This document shows, piece by piece, positions 8,937 through 18,159 of a stretch of DNA of 41,101 nt. Positions within the stretch are counted from its first letter, which is position 1. Every line of letters starts with the position of its first letter. The stretch covers positions 745,439-786,539 of the forward strand of contig BFEA01000197.1 in NCBI GenBank assembly GCA_003427395.1. Reading direction: 5' to 3'. The position numbers and the translations under genes are program-made. The DNA comes from Chara braunii. Its lineage: Eukaryota > Streptophyta > Charophyceae > Charales > Characeae. Under the pieces are notes generated by a model. That model was not told the DNA's origin. It worked only from the letters and a program-made list of their open reading frames with translations, and did not search any database.

Positions 8937-9257
8937 TTGACTAATCGCGCAGCCAGAATTTATAGCGTGCATGCATGCGCGAAGAACACAGAATTACCAG
9001 GACTTAGAGTGAGGATTAGAGAGGGAACACCTGCGTTCTGCATGATCGGCTGCGGCGTGGGGGACGTAACCCTTCTCCACGCATCGATCCGAGCATGCAA
9101 GCCGCGGCTTACAAAATTTCAGCAAAAGAAAGAGAGGGAGGGTGGGAAAGACGAAGTGCAAGAAGAAAGATACAGTTACAATGGCGCCCGACCAAAATTA
9201 CAGTTACACACGCGATTAAGGGCGCCTACTAATCACAGTTCTGTTGCAGCCGCATGA
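8937..9257 (+). other. Antisense open frame in left LTR, upstream member
   Basis: A 106-codon frame on the strand opposite to element transcription. Its stop overlaps the ATG of the next frame as ATGA (9254-9257). The matching frame in the other LTR (ending 20012) keeps the same overlap. No family is recognised; it may be coincidental. Confidence 0.2.
8958..8965 (-). promoter_or_regulatory. TATA-like box in left LTR
   Basis: On the minus strand the sequence reads CTATAAAT. It is conserved at the same place in the other LTR (19713-19720) despite divergence around it. This would put a transcript start about 30 bp further left and a long R-U5 region. It is a candidate from sequence alone. Confidence 0.3.
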
Positions 9258-9685
9258 AGAAGCGCGTAAATAAAAGGCGCCGCACAGCAGGAAAAGTCCT
9301 AATTACTAAATTCCTAAATTTCTTTCTAATGCGAAAAAGCAAAAAGCACGAGTTCCAGAAGGAAAGTCCGAAATTCCGAGAGCCATTGGGGGCTCAACAA
9401 AATTCGAAAAAGATTCAAGAGGAATTTCCAAAAAAAGAACAAAGCTATTTTCCGCGCGATGTCCGCGCCAAAAAGATCGAAATTGAAACGAAAGAAACGA
9501 CGTCAATATTTATAAATCGCGTGCGTGGTGGCGCGCCTGACATCCATCCGACCAATCACTCAACCGGCAGTCCCAGGACACACCCAGCCCCAAAGAAGCC
9601 ACGAAAAAGACGAAGAAGCAAGGGTACTGATGCAATTTTCCACCGATCCCGATTTCCCGTAATTGGCCCAATCTTCCCAGCTTAG
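9254..9685 (+). other. Antisense 143-codon Lys/Arg-rich open frame in left LTR
   Basis: An open frame antisense to the retrotransposon, rich in Lys, Arg and Glu, with basic clusters near both ends. The same 143-codon frame is intact in the right LTR (20009-20440). By hand 17 residues differ among about 30 base changes, close to what neutral change would give. No signal peptide, membrane segment or known motif. I report it because it stays open in both diverged copies, not because a product is likely. Confidence 0.2.
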
Positions 9686-9735
9686 GACCCCTCGTTGGAA
9701 CCGCGCAGAAACTCGTGCGTTACAGAAAGTGATTT

Positions 9736-9749
9736 GTCACATATGTGAC
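9736..9749. repeat. Perfect 14-bp palindrome at inner edge of left LTR
   Basis: GTCACATATGTGAC is its own reverse complement. It joins the LTR terminus GTCACA, a TA, and a second copy of the LTR-start motif (TGTGACGCCCA at 9744-9754). The polypurine tract expected next to a 3' LTR is absent here. Confidence 0.8.
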
Positions 9750-10049
9750 GCCCAGGGGGTTCCAATACTAGCAAGTTCCTGCTTGCTTGTTGACACGTGT
9801 CGATTTCTCTAATCGATCGACACGCGGAGCACTTCACTTTATGCCACTTACCGTTCGATCGCGTGAGGACGTCATCCAACGTGGCAACTCTGCTCTTCTA
9901 CCAGTTCCTCAGCTTTGGCTCTTCGACGATCCAAGGACGGGATCTTTCTCGTGCCGTCGCCGCGACAAGCATCCATTACCGGTTGCATAAATAATTAATT
10001 GGAAGGGGAAAAGGGAGTCGGTGCATGGCGGCATGGTGGGGTGGAGGGC

Positions 10050-10679
10050 TTATGGGTAGCGGGGGCAGGAACCTTTCCATCCCGGCTGCAGATTCTGGAA
10101 ACGCTTGGTAGCGGACGATGCGGTGGAAGCGGGGGAAGCGGTTGCCAGTGCGAGGGAGGGACGCGAGGTAATCAGGATAGAGGGTGGTGAGAATTCGAAA
10201 AAGTGTCGCGCGGAAACGATCGCGATTTTGCAGGCGGGGATGGTCCCCGTTACTATGCAATAAACCTCGATCATATTGTGGCCTCGCCACGCGGCACTAA
10301 GGAGCAAAACATGGAGGTAGAAGGTTGGGACGACGCACTGAATGGAGGGGTGGGGATGCACTACTATAGCGAGGCGAGCAGCATAGAAGTGGCGGAAGGT
10401 ATCGCGGGGAAACGGGCTGGAGGGGAACGTGAAGGGGGTGGTGAGCTGGCGGAGGGTGAGGTAGTCAAGAGGACAGCGAGAGAGTAATCGGGGATGAAGG
10501 CCGATCGCCCGTATCGGTACGTCGACGAACTGGGGGACGACTTGGGGAGGAGGGGGATCGGCTCCGTCGCCTCGTTGATGGGGTCGGAGTCGTGGCCGTG
10601 AGGTCGCCATGTTCTGGTCGGGGCGTCTCCGGATCTTGGTTTGGGTCGTCGTGGTCGTGCAAGCTTGCCCCGCTCGCAA
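10050..10679 (-). pseudogene. Element 1 accessory region, distal segment
   Basis: A 209-codon open frame on the element's sense strand, just downstream of the acidic segment and partly overlapping it. The middle (VDVPIRAIGLHPRLLSRCPL and a stretch of hydrophobic residues near YLHVLLLSAAW) reads like protein rather than low complexity. It is in the same frame as the 10683-11573 frame, separated by a single stop at 10683. It may be the continuation of the same accessory protein, broken by mutation. No domain is recognised, and an untranslated 3' region is an alternative. Confidence 0.3.
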
Positions 10680-11001
10680 ACTCTAGTTCCCTCTTCCCGG
10701 CCGCGGTTTCTTCTCTTTTGAGGGCCGCCTCCAGATCTTCAGCCTCCGTGCCCGTGCGCAACGCTTCTTCATGCACAGCTTCCCACTCCAATTCTGCAGG
10801 TCCTCCTTCGTTCTCCTCTTCTCCTTCGTCTTCTTCTTCTTCTTCTTCGCTCTGCTCCCCCTCGCTATGCTCGCTATAGATTCCCTCTTCGGGGGTTTCG
10901 TCCTCTTCCCTGAGTACTTCGTCGCTTTCCCCACTTTCTTCCCGCTCGTCTTCTCCTTCGTCACTCTCAGTGCTTTCTTCCTCCTCTTCTTCCTCTCGAA
11001 T
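10465..11001 (-). pseudogene. Element 1 accessory region, acidic Glu/Ser-rich segment
   Basis: In a frame different from the flanking segments the minus strand encodes about 178 residues starting near REEEEEEESTESDEGED. The middle is strongly acidic and the end is Arg/Ser/Pro-rich (RRRSRSPSSPSRPPVRRR), closing with a stop at 10465. The GAA/GAG-rich DNA can also be read as Lys/Arg-rich in the next frame, so the true frame is not certain; the acidic one is the longest open. Acidic tails followed by basic RS-like ends occur in nucleic-acid-associated proteins, but no function is assigned. Confidence 0.3.
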
Positions 11002-11573
11002 GGCAGCAAGCTGTTCTGTCGTTGGATGCCTGAAGAAGGCAGGATTGCGATTCGGGGATCCAAATACTGCTGCTGCGACGGCGGGATGCGCTCTGCGGCT
11101 CCCTCCACACAAGCCGACCACTGGAGATACAGTGTCAACGTGCGAGAAAGCACGTGAGGAATCGGGTGCTCGTCGTCCTGCGAGATGATGTCGAGAGGGA
11201 GATCGTCCGCCAGCTGTGCTACCGGGCTCGTGAGCTCTTGTGCGATGAGTTCCTGATGTCCGGGTTGCACTGTTCCGAACAAAAACGCGAGGAGTTCTCC
11301 CTCCACGTTGGTTCGCCAAGCGTGGATGAACAGCAACTCCAGGCGCTCTATGCAAGGCGGGCGCGCTTCGTCCTCGGTCCACGTCAGCCGTATCTCAACC
11401 AAGCACAGTGACAGCTCGACGAAGTCTTCGCGCCACAGGTCCCAATATGGGGGATGAATGTCGGGGACCGCAAGGGTCGCTAGACAGTAGGAAAGATGAG
11501 GATGGATATCGGACTGCCAGAAGGTGGGGAAGGTGGAGGGGAGATAAAAAACGGAGATCGGAGAGAGACTCAT
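10683..11573 (-). CDS. Element 1 accessory ORF B, unknown function
   Basis: A 296-codon frame on the element's sense strand, starting at an ATG that overlaps the TGA of ORF A (ATGA, 11573-11570). Residues 1 to about 190 look like a folded domain, with aromatic and charged content (DLWREDFVELSLCLVEIRL, PPCIERLELLFIHAWR). After that the frame turns into Lys/Arg-rich low complexity, where the alternative acidic frame (10465-11001) takes over, so a frameshift near 11000 is likely. There is no signal peptide, transmembrane helix or furin-like site, so an envelope protein is not supported. Its position after integrase is where retroviruses and some plant elements carry an extra gene. I recognise no homologue. 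Confidence 0.4.
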   Translation of the reverse strand: MSLSPISVFYLPSTFPTFWQSDIHPHLSYCLATLAVPDIHPPYWDLWREDFVELSLCLVEIRLTWTEDEARPPCIERLELLFIHAWRTNVEGELLAFLFGTVQPGHQELIAQELTSPVAQLADDLPLDIISQDDEHPIPHVLSRTLTLYLQWSACVEGAAERIPPSQQQYLDPRIAILPSSGIQRQNSLLPFERKKRRKKALRVTKEKTSGKKVGKATKYSGKRTKPPKRESIASIARGSRAKKKKKKTKEKRRTKEDLQNWSGKLCMKKRCARARRLKIWRRPSKEKKPRPGRGN

Positions 11574-12049
11574 TGGGCGCGAGGGAAGGGAACAACAACA
11601 GGGAGAACCGCCGACGGATCACGCTGGTACATCCGAAGGCCGTCGTATTCGATTGCTCGTGTCGGCGCGACCGTGTCCCCTGGGCGAGCCAGAAGCTGGG
11701 TCCACTCAGCGACCAGATCGTTTGCCCATGCGCGCAGCGATGTCCTCACCGCCGAATGTCGTAAAGGGAGGAGCGTGGAGAGATCGCCACGGAAGTTGAT
11801 GACGACCGATATGCGGCTGACACCTGGCACCGCTCGCTGATGAACTGCTACTGCCTCGGCCAGTACCACAGCGTTGGGCCGGCCCTCGATTCTGAACACC
11901 GCCGTTGCATACACGCCTTCCGTGCAAAAAGAGTGCGCAAGCCGCAAAAAATCTGGACAGAGGTGGGGATGATAGACTTGCCGGATCATCAATCGATCAC
12001 GGGGTGCAAGCGATGCTTCGCTGAGGGCTCTTTCCTCCTGAAAACTCAT
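11570..12049 (-). CDS. Element 1 accessory ORF A, unknown function
   Basis: A 159-codon frame directly after pol. Its ATG (12049-12047) overlaps the pol stop TGA (12048-12046) as ATGA, and its own TGA overlaps the ATG of ORF B in the same way. I chose this ATG over one 13 codons upstream because of the overlap and because the upstream residues repeat pol's Ser/Pro tail in another frame. The product is a mixed alpha/beta-like sequence with PGVSRISVVINFRG and LRAWANDLVAEWTQLL segments, no Cys cluster and no membrane segment. The frame is intact although gag-pol around it is not. Function unknown; possibly part of one larger accessory protein with ORF B. Confidence 0.45.
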   Translation of the reverse strand: MSFQEERALSEASLAPRDRLMIRQVYHPHLCPDFLRLAHSFCTEGVYATAVFRIEGRPNAVVLAEAVAVHQRAVPGVSRISVVINFRGDLSTLLPLRHSAVRTSLRAWANDLVAEWTQLLARPGDTVAPTRAIEYDGLRMYQRDPSAVLPVVVPFPRAQ

Positions 12050-12461
12050 GGCGATGGCGATGGAGACAGAGAGGCAGAGAGGGAGCAAGAGGAAGAGGGG
12101 GATGGCGGAGAGTAAGAGCCGTCGTCTTCGGCTTCCTCAGAAGGAGAGATCGAGGGAGAAGGAGATGGAGCAGAGGGGAGGAGGCGAAGATAGGACACGT
12201 GGCGTGTGATCGGGCGGGCCGATCGGCTTCCAGAGGCTTCTGGGGCGAGACGCACAATGTCCACGCCGTTGGGGCCGAGCTCGATCACACGATATCGCCC
12301 GAAGAATCGTAGCGCTAGCTTACCTTGGCGAGCACATTTCCTCACCTGCACCACGTCCCCTAATTTGTACTGGGTCCGCGGACCCGCATTCCCATTTCAG
12401 GCCTCGTAGCTCCGGACCTGCCGACCTTGGGCTAGTTCGGTCATTTTCTGTCGTTTTCGGG
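12046..12461 (-). pseudogene. Element 1 integrase C-terminal domain and Ser/Pro tail
   Basis: After a frameshift the minus strand reads ARKRQKMTELAQGRQ, a TGA, then a KLALRFFGRYRVIELG block, which is the conserved SH3-like C-terminal segment of Ty3/gypsy integrases (usually K-L-x-P-R-F-x-G-P-Y-x-V). No chromodomain follows. Instead there is a tail of about 45 residues rich in Ser and Pro with a short acidic patch. It ends at the TGA that overlaps the accessory ORF A start. Confidence 0.75.
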
Positions 12462-13550
12462 CTATAGCCTGGGCAGTGACCATTCCATTAGCTCTAGGTG
12501 TCGTTTGGCCTTGTCCCTAGCCTTGGCCCTGGGGGGCCGTCGGTTCAATGTAGACTCGTCCGGGAGGCTTGGTATTGAAACGCAAACAACACTATTGGTC
12601 CTTAATTGGAAGGGGCTTAGCCCCATCGATTCGTGAGGCGTTCCACGATGGACCGCCAGGATGTGATCGACGATGTCGGGCCGGGGCCTCGGATCTCGTG
12701 CCGCGATATTTCGTCGCAATGCGGTCTTTATCACCCGGTTGGTGTTTTCGACCAGCCCATTGGATTGCGACATGTGGGGTGCGGTGTTCCGTATGGCGAC
12801 GCCATGTATGACCAGATTCTTTAACACTTCTCCCCTGAATTCAGCCCCGTTATCGGTCAGGATCTCTTCCGTGTCCTCATGCATCCCGAGGAAACAGTCG
12901 GCATATCGCGTGATTACCGTGGCTTGCCGCGTGCGACAAGGATATGCTTCGATCCATTTCGAGAAATGGTCGACAAATACCAATAGGATTGAATATTCGC
13001 AGTTATTAGGGCTAGGGGGCACCACTATGTCGGTAGTGTCCATGCTCACTCTTTGAAATGGTCGTTCAACAACCGTGGGCACTATCGATCTTGGCGGCTG
13101 AATCGGCGCCTTGTCAGCGGTGCAGACTTGACAGTTGGCGACAATGTATTTCACATCGTCGCGGATATTGGACCAATACCACTCATTTTTGTCGATAGCG
13201 GACTCCGTGATTCGTACGGCAAAATGGGCCACAGTTTCCTCGTGGGCTGTCTTAACCCAGTCGTACCACATGAACGGATGCGGCACTACCATCCAAATCC
13301 CACTGCCGTCCATTTTCCGTTTTTCTAATCTACCCTCTATCCATCGATAATCCCGAGCCCTTTCGTTGGCCCTCTTCCGATCTTCCTTGGTGAAATCTTG
13401 GAGGGGGTTACCTACTAGGGTGACAATTAAGGCAATATCCGTCCATACTTCAGCCCTTCTAAACTTTCGGGTTTTTTCCAATCCTTCTGACGTGGCATCC
13501 AAGAAACGAGTCTCGGTCGGAATTTTGTCGGTCTGGCACAAGGGGCACAA
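12462..13550 (-). pseudogene. Element 1 integrase, zinc-binding and catalytic core
   Basis: A 362-codon frame. Zinc-binding residues of the HHCC finger are H103 and H109 (HEETVAHF) with C140 and C143 (CQVC). The DDE catalytic residues are D171 (VSMDTTD), D233 (LTDNGAEF) and E268 (SNGLVENTN), spaced as in retroviral-type integrases. This enzyme inserts the cDNA in the nucleus and produces the short target duplication seen here. The frame ends at a TAG after LMEWSLPRL, where a base has been gained or lost. The catalytic core itself is intact. Confidence 0.88.
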
Positions 13551-14260
13551 CCATGGTTTACTATCGTTTCACTATTGGATGCACGAGCCATGGGCTCATG
13601 CGACGCACTATCGACAGTCTACCCACTCGATATACCCCTCCCCATTAGAACACGTGGAGACCAAGTATACGCGGGAGATAGCTTCGCAAAAATAGCAAAA
13701 TTTGTCAGGCAGGGAGAGAAGAGACGAAGAGGAAGGGGGGGAGAGAGGGGTAGTGGGGTTGCCTCCGTCACCCATCGCCACCGTTTTGCTTCTTGCCACG
13801 TGGGAGAACTACCACTTGTCCATACTTCGGCTCGTTAGTCAAGTCCGGCTCTTTCCACGGTGTAATTTCCTCGCCCTTTGGTACCTTGGCAGGTCGATGC
13901 AGACGTGCTAGCCCGTCCCCGTTGCCGTGTCGCTGTCTTTCGATGAACGATATCGAAGTCGTATTCTTGTAGTCGCACCGCCCAACGGCCAATCATGCCC
14001 GTGTAGTTGGTAAGTTTCTTCAGCGCCAGAAGAGGCTCGTGATCCGTTACCAGTTGAAACTTATGTCCGTAGAGATGCGGATGGAAGTGCTAGATTCCCC
14101 AAACTACCGCATAGCACTCGCCTTGAGGCGCGGAGTCGTCTCTTCGTTCGTCCGGTACAGTTCGAGACGCGTACTCGATGACGTGTTCGCGACCGTTGTT
14201 CCCCTTCTGTGCTAAAATAGCGGAAATGGCTTCCGGTTGCCAGTCCGTGATGAGAATGAA
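13551..14260 (-). pseudogene. Element 1 RNase H region, broken
   Basis: Directly after the TAG at 14261 the minus strand reads FILITDWQPEAISAILAQKG, then REHVIEYASRTV, then GECYAVVWGI, TAG, HFHPHLYGHKFQLVTDHEPL, and WAVRLQEYDFDIVHRK. This is the RNase H order of Ty3/gypsy pol with catalytic D (TDW), E (GECYA) and D (TDHEPL). A frameshift near 13945 follows, and the spacer to integrase continues in the frame of 13768-13992. Both stops sit where Gln or Pro codons are common in relatives. Confidence 0.82.
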
Positions 14261-15352
14261 CTACTTCGAGGGGTCCGGCCGAATCAAACTAGGGGTTGTT
14301 GCCAGAGCGTCTTTGAGGGTTGCAAAGGCCTGCTGACACTCCACGTCCCAACTGAGAGGTTGGTCCTTCCGTAACAGGTTCGTTAGCGGTCGTGCAATCG
14401 CGGCAAAGCCCTTGATGAAGCGCCGGTAGTACGACACCAGTCCCAAGAAGGCTCGAACCTGCGTCAGTGACACGGGAACCGGGGCTTCCTTCACCGCTGC
14501 AACTTTTCTCGAGTCCGGCCACAATCCTTCACGTGTCACGACGTAGCCCAAGAACGAAATTTCCGAGAGGAAAAATTCGCTTTTCTCGAACGCAATCTTG
14601 AACCCAGGATCTCTCAGTGCGCCCAATGTCCATTCAATATGTTGCGTGTGCCCGTGATAGGTTTCCGAACAGACCAGAATATCGTCCATGTACACGATCA
14701 TGCAGAAGTTAATCATCCCTTGTGTAAGCCGTGTCTTGTTGACGAAATTCTTGAACGTCATTTTCATTGCTCGCTGAAACGAGGCAGGCGCATTTCAAAT
14801 TCCCATCAGACACCGAACCCACTGCCACGTACCCTCAAACAACACAAAGGCCGTTTTCGGTCGATCTTCTTCCCTTACCAGAATATGATGGTAGCCATGC
14901 CGAGTATCAAACTTGCTGAAATAATTAGCGCACCCAATCGCATCCAGCAAATCATAAATCCGGGGGAGGGGATACACATCTTTGATCGTGATCTCATTCA
15001 GCTTGCGATAATCAATGCAAATGCGAATCGCTCCGTTTTTCTTCGGCACTAATACTACGGGAAAGGACCAAGGTCCGGTAGCGGGTTCAATCCAACCACT
15101 GGCTTCGAACTCTTGAATTCGTTCGAGAGCCTTTTTGCGTTCAATCAAGGAATAACGATAAGGTTTGCAATGAATCGGGGAATGATTTCCTGTCTGAATT
15201 TCATGTTGGATTACTAACGACAACCCGATGTCGGTGTCTGACACACTAATTGCTTCTTGGTATTCCGTTAGAATATCCGCAATTGTGGACTTCATTTTGC
15301 ACATATTGTGGAACGTGTAGTTCGAAAAGTTGGTCCCAGATCCGAACGTCAA
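14261..15352 (-). pseudogene. Element 1 reverse transcriptase
   Basis: Two in-frame blocks (15352-14795 and 14767-14261) separated by one TGA within the usual G-x-x-NAP-x-x-FQ motif (here GI, stop, NAPASFQRAM). Earlier motifs are visible: WSFPVVLVPKKNG, RICIDYRKLNEIT and the first catalytic aspartate in KFDTRHGYHHI. The catalytic YMDD is near 14680-14692. The thumb/connection motifs SFLGYVVTREGL and VRAFLGLVSYYRRFI follow. This is a standard plant-like Ty3/gypsy RT that would copy the RNA in cytoplasmic particles. The stop at 14795 removes the active site from any product of this copy. Confidence 0.9.
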
Positions 15353-15950
15353 TCTGTTTCGTGTTCGCTTGTTTTGTCAAATCGGGTGGAGGCGCTGAGA
15401 TGAATGAATGATCCGATCGCCTGGAGAACACCGTGGCCATCATCTGAGCATCTTCTTCTCGGATTGCCACGTGCCCTTCCGGGGTAATCCCGTCACAAAC
15501 ATCCTGCCACGACACTTCCTTAGTTGCGATATTTATCCCCAGTCCGTTTGTTTCTGCTTCGAAACGCCCAGGGGGTTCCAGAGAGCTTGCTTCCGCCCTC
15601 AAGCGTAACAATCTCACTTCTTTGGCTGAGGTTAGTAAGGACTTGGGTAGATCCGTAATATCACAGTAATGCTTCTTGTCGCTGTACCGGGCGAGGAGAG
15701 GGGCGATCCCTTCGTACATAGTTTGAGGGGGTTCCAAAGAGTCGACCATCCTCGAAATCTGCACGAGGGGCTCGCCTAAGATCATCGCCTTAGTCCTTTG
15801 AATTTTTTGGCTGGTCAGTTGCATCGTTCTTGCTATCGTTTTGGGCAGCGGGTAGTAAACGCGTTGTCGTACCAATTTCAAGAACTCCGGATCATCTTCG
15901 TCACTGCTTTCTGCATCGTCAGTTGATGGCTTCCCTTCTGCGGGTTCGTC
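15300..15950 (-). pseudogene. Element 1 spacer between protease and reverse transcriptase
   Basis: The same frame as gag and protease continues after the TAG at 15951 with an acidic stretch (DDAESSDEDD) and then a domain of unknown role (MQLTSQKIQRTKAMILGEP, PPQTMYEGIAPLLARYSDK). It ends near 15300, where the frame changes into the RT. Spacers like this occur in several plant Ty3/gypsy pols. Confidence 0.6.
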
Positions 15951-17201
15951 CTAGGAGATCATGCGGAGAGTCCCTGCTATCATCGGCGAAACCCGCGGAA
16001 CCGCGTTAATAGTAGTGCGAAGGGTCAATCGCATTGGCACAGCGTAGGATTTTCCTCCTGTATTTTGGAGGGCGATTGATCGTCGTTCGAAATTCAGGTT
16101 TGCTCGTAACGCCACAAGAGCAGGAAGTCCGAAAAGAACGTCGTACGTGTTAACATCTAGTACTACGACATCCCCAAGCGCGTGTACTTTTCCTAATCGA
16201 AAGGCGACATTGCTCATTCTCCCCACAGTTTTAATTTTTTCCTCATTTGTCGAAACGAGCTGATCTTTCTCGGTGAGCATGATCAGATCGTTTTTCTTGC
16301 CTGCCCTTTCGACCACTCTCAGTGAAATAGCCAACACAGCTGCTCCTGAGTCAATAATGGCATTGTAAGAAATTCCCCAAATTTTTATATTGCACTCTGC
16401 GGATTTCCACGGAATGGGTTTAATCCGTAGGAAATGATCGTCTTTCTGAATTAATCCTAACCGTATCGGATCCGGAGTGTTTGTTGGGTCTTCCGGCGTG
16501 GGGCCTTTGGCTTTTACGTTCGGTGCTCGGGCGAGGGTGAATCGCTTTCGATTTGCTTTGCAATGCTGTAACATTCGCTCGTTGGCTTGCTCGGAGATCG
16601 AGAGTAGGTGACCGATCGGAAGGGGAATCCGATGGTCCAAAGCTCGGATGATGTTTAGTACATCGATCTCCCCTGTGACGAAGGTGGGTCCTCCCAACTC
16701 CATTTCTCCTAAGGATGGTCGCCACTTCGCCACCTCTTTTGGTTCTGGCGCTGGTCTGATTGTTCCGATCATTCCTAGCCCAGGATATCCCAGTGATACG
16801 TACTGATCTAGCGGAATTAGCTCGGCGGCCTCTTGCATGGTGGACAGGGCACTTCCCCCACCCGCTACTTCTTCCATCAAGGATCCGACTCGTCCAGGTC
16901 CGTTGGCGATGGGGGCCTCAGCCATAGGTGCGACTCCGATCCGCTGTTGTGGGGGTCGGTGGGGGCAATCACGGGCTAGATGTCCGGGCTGATGACAGGC
17001 GTAGCAAACATTCAGATTGTTCGCAGCTCCTCCGAGAGCAGGGGCAGGGGCTAATCCTTGTTGCATCGGAGGGGCACGCACCGCAATAGGTCGCATGTTC
17101 CTCATCATGGCTTCCACCCGAGAATTGTGCTCTCGCTGTTCCTTTTTGCTTTCTTGGATCAAACTAACCAAAGTTTTGGTAAGTTCGAAAATGGTCGCCG
17201 A
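15951..17201 (-). pseudogene. Element 1 nucleocapsid zinc knuckle and aspartic protease
   Basis: The frame continues from gag across the TAA at 17202. A CCHC zinc knuckle CYACHQPGHLARDC lies at about 16965-17006 and would bind genomic RNA. About 215 residues later the protease active site IIDSGAAVLAIS (D at about 16352) appears, followed by the second half with the usual hydrophobic LFGLPAL element. Retroviral-type proteases act as homodimers and cut Gag-Pol. The segment ends at a TAG at 15951. Confidence 0.88.
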
Positions 17202-18005
17202 TTAGTTTGATCGTACAGGAGCCTCTACCGGCGGCGGGGGTAATGTCCTCACAGGCGGGGGCATCATAGGAGCGGAGATGCTCGGAGTCTCACTTAGGAT
17301 TACTCGTTTGGGGCCTATCTGTTCCATATAGGTGACAGGTCGTGATACAAACCCCATGTTTTCAAATTTGTTTTGTAAAGCAGCCAATTCTGCTCTTGCT
17401 CGAGCGAGCTCGGTCGAATCTCCGTCTCTAGGGTAATCTTCTCCTTCCAGGAAGTTCGCTGCGAACTTCCGTTCCATTTCTTCCGCAGCAGCCATAATTT
17501 GTTGTAGCGTATGGGTGATGGGGGAAACCTGCTTTCGCAACTTAGCCCTTATTGTTCGACTGCGGAGTCCGTCCATGAACAGATCTCTCCCTACTTGCTC
17601 ACCTCGCTCAGTTTTTACGAACATTCGGTAGAACCAGTTTCGATATTCTGCGATGGATTTGAGCGGTTTTTGCACTCGGTCCTTGATCATGTACATCGCT
17701 TGCTCAGGGTGGACATAATCAAATCGGTTCATGAAATCTCGTTCGAAGGTCGGGAGGTCCACCCACACATAGGTACTGTACCAGTGATGAGCGTCTCCTC
17801 TCATTCGAGCCGGAATGTTGATCTGTGCTTCGTGATCATCGTACTGCTGCGCTCTAAGCGTGGCCAGCCATGCTCCTGCGAGATGGTGCGCCAGATCAAA
17901 TAGATAGAGATCTGGTGGCGTCATGGGAGCTCGTGCACGTGGGACAGGTTGGTTAGGTGGATTAGCATTTTGTTGCGGAACTGGATTTTGCACGTTGGCA
18001 ACCAT
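17202..18005 (-). pseudogene. Element 1 gag (capsid region)
   Basis: A 267-codon frame with the retrotransposon Gag core: LYLFDLAHHLAGAWLATL, then HHWYSTYVWVDLPTFERDF, then the conserved AEYRNWFYRMF and GLRSRTIRAKL blocks. A Pro-rich C-terminus precedes a TAA stop; downstream residues continue in the same frame into the zinc knuckle, so the stop is probably a mutation. The frame is also open upstream of this ATG for about 33 codons, to about 18104, so the original start could lie in the leader. Gag assembles the cytoplasmic particle in which reverse transcription occurs. Confidence 0.88.
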
Positions 18006-18146
18006 ATTGGCTGCTTGTCGGTTAGCCGATCTGCTTCTGGTGACAATAGGGTCGCGTCTATATGTGTTCCGATGGGGAGGTCGCCCACGGTTAACTAGGT
18101 CGCTTAATTAACGTGCTATCAATTCTAAGACCCTCACCACATGTCG

Positions 18147-18159
18147 GGCTCCGATACCA
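18147..18159 (-). other. Primer-binding site, initiator tRNA-Met type
   Basis: On the minus strand the sequence directly after the 5' LTR is TGGTATCGGAGCC. Plant Ty3/gypsy and copia elements commonly use TGGTATCAGAGCC-like sites complementary to the 3' end of initiator methionine tRNA. The last CCA (plus strand) is shared with the LTR edge, so there is no spacer. Confidence 0.85.

Larger units (their letters stand above)
7355..9741 (-). repeat. 3' LTR of element 1
   Basis: About 2.39 kb, bounded by TGTGAC (plus-strand left end) and GTCACA (right end), a short terminal inverted repeat as expected for LTRs. It aligns along its length with 18157-20496. Differences include a 57-bp duplication with an N (8378-8491), a 19-bp segment at about 7675-7693 missing from the other LTR, and absence of a roughly 37-bp segment present at about 18289-18325. 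Confidence 0.92.
12046..18005 (-). pseudogene. gag-pol polyprotein of element 1 (whole, broken)
   Basis: Gag, zinc knuckle, protease, RT, RNase H and integrase follow in order. From 18005 to about 15300 the frame does not change and is interrupted only by TAA at 17202 and TAG at 15951. Near 15300 a frameshift moves to the RT frame, which carries stops at 14795 (TGA), 14261 (TAG) and 14090 (TAG). Another shift lies near 13945 in late RNase H, the integrase is in a third position, and a shift near 12475 plus a TGA near 12397 break its C-terminus. In intact relatives such a single-frame layout would be expressed as one Gag-Pol protein; no programmed frameshift site is required by the gag-protease arrangement. 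Confidence 0.9.

Noticed and set aside
10771-11157. 128-codon plus-strand ORF rich in Phe and Ser
   Set aside because: Antisense reading of the GAA-rich acidic segment of the accessory region.
10683-11573. Envelope (env) gene in element 1
   Set aside because: Position fits, but there is no signal peptide, transmembrane segment, or Cys or glycosylation pattern; I keep it as an accessory ORF of unknown function.
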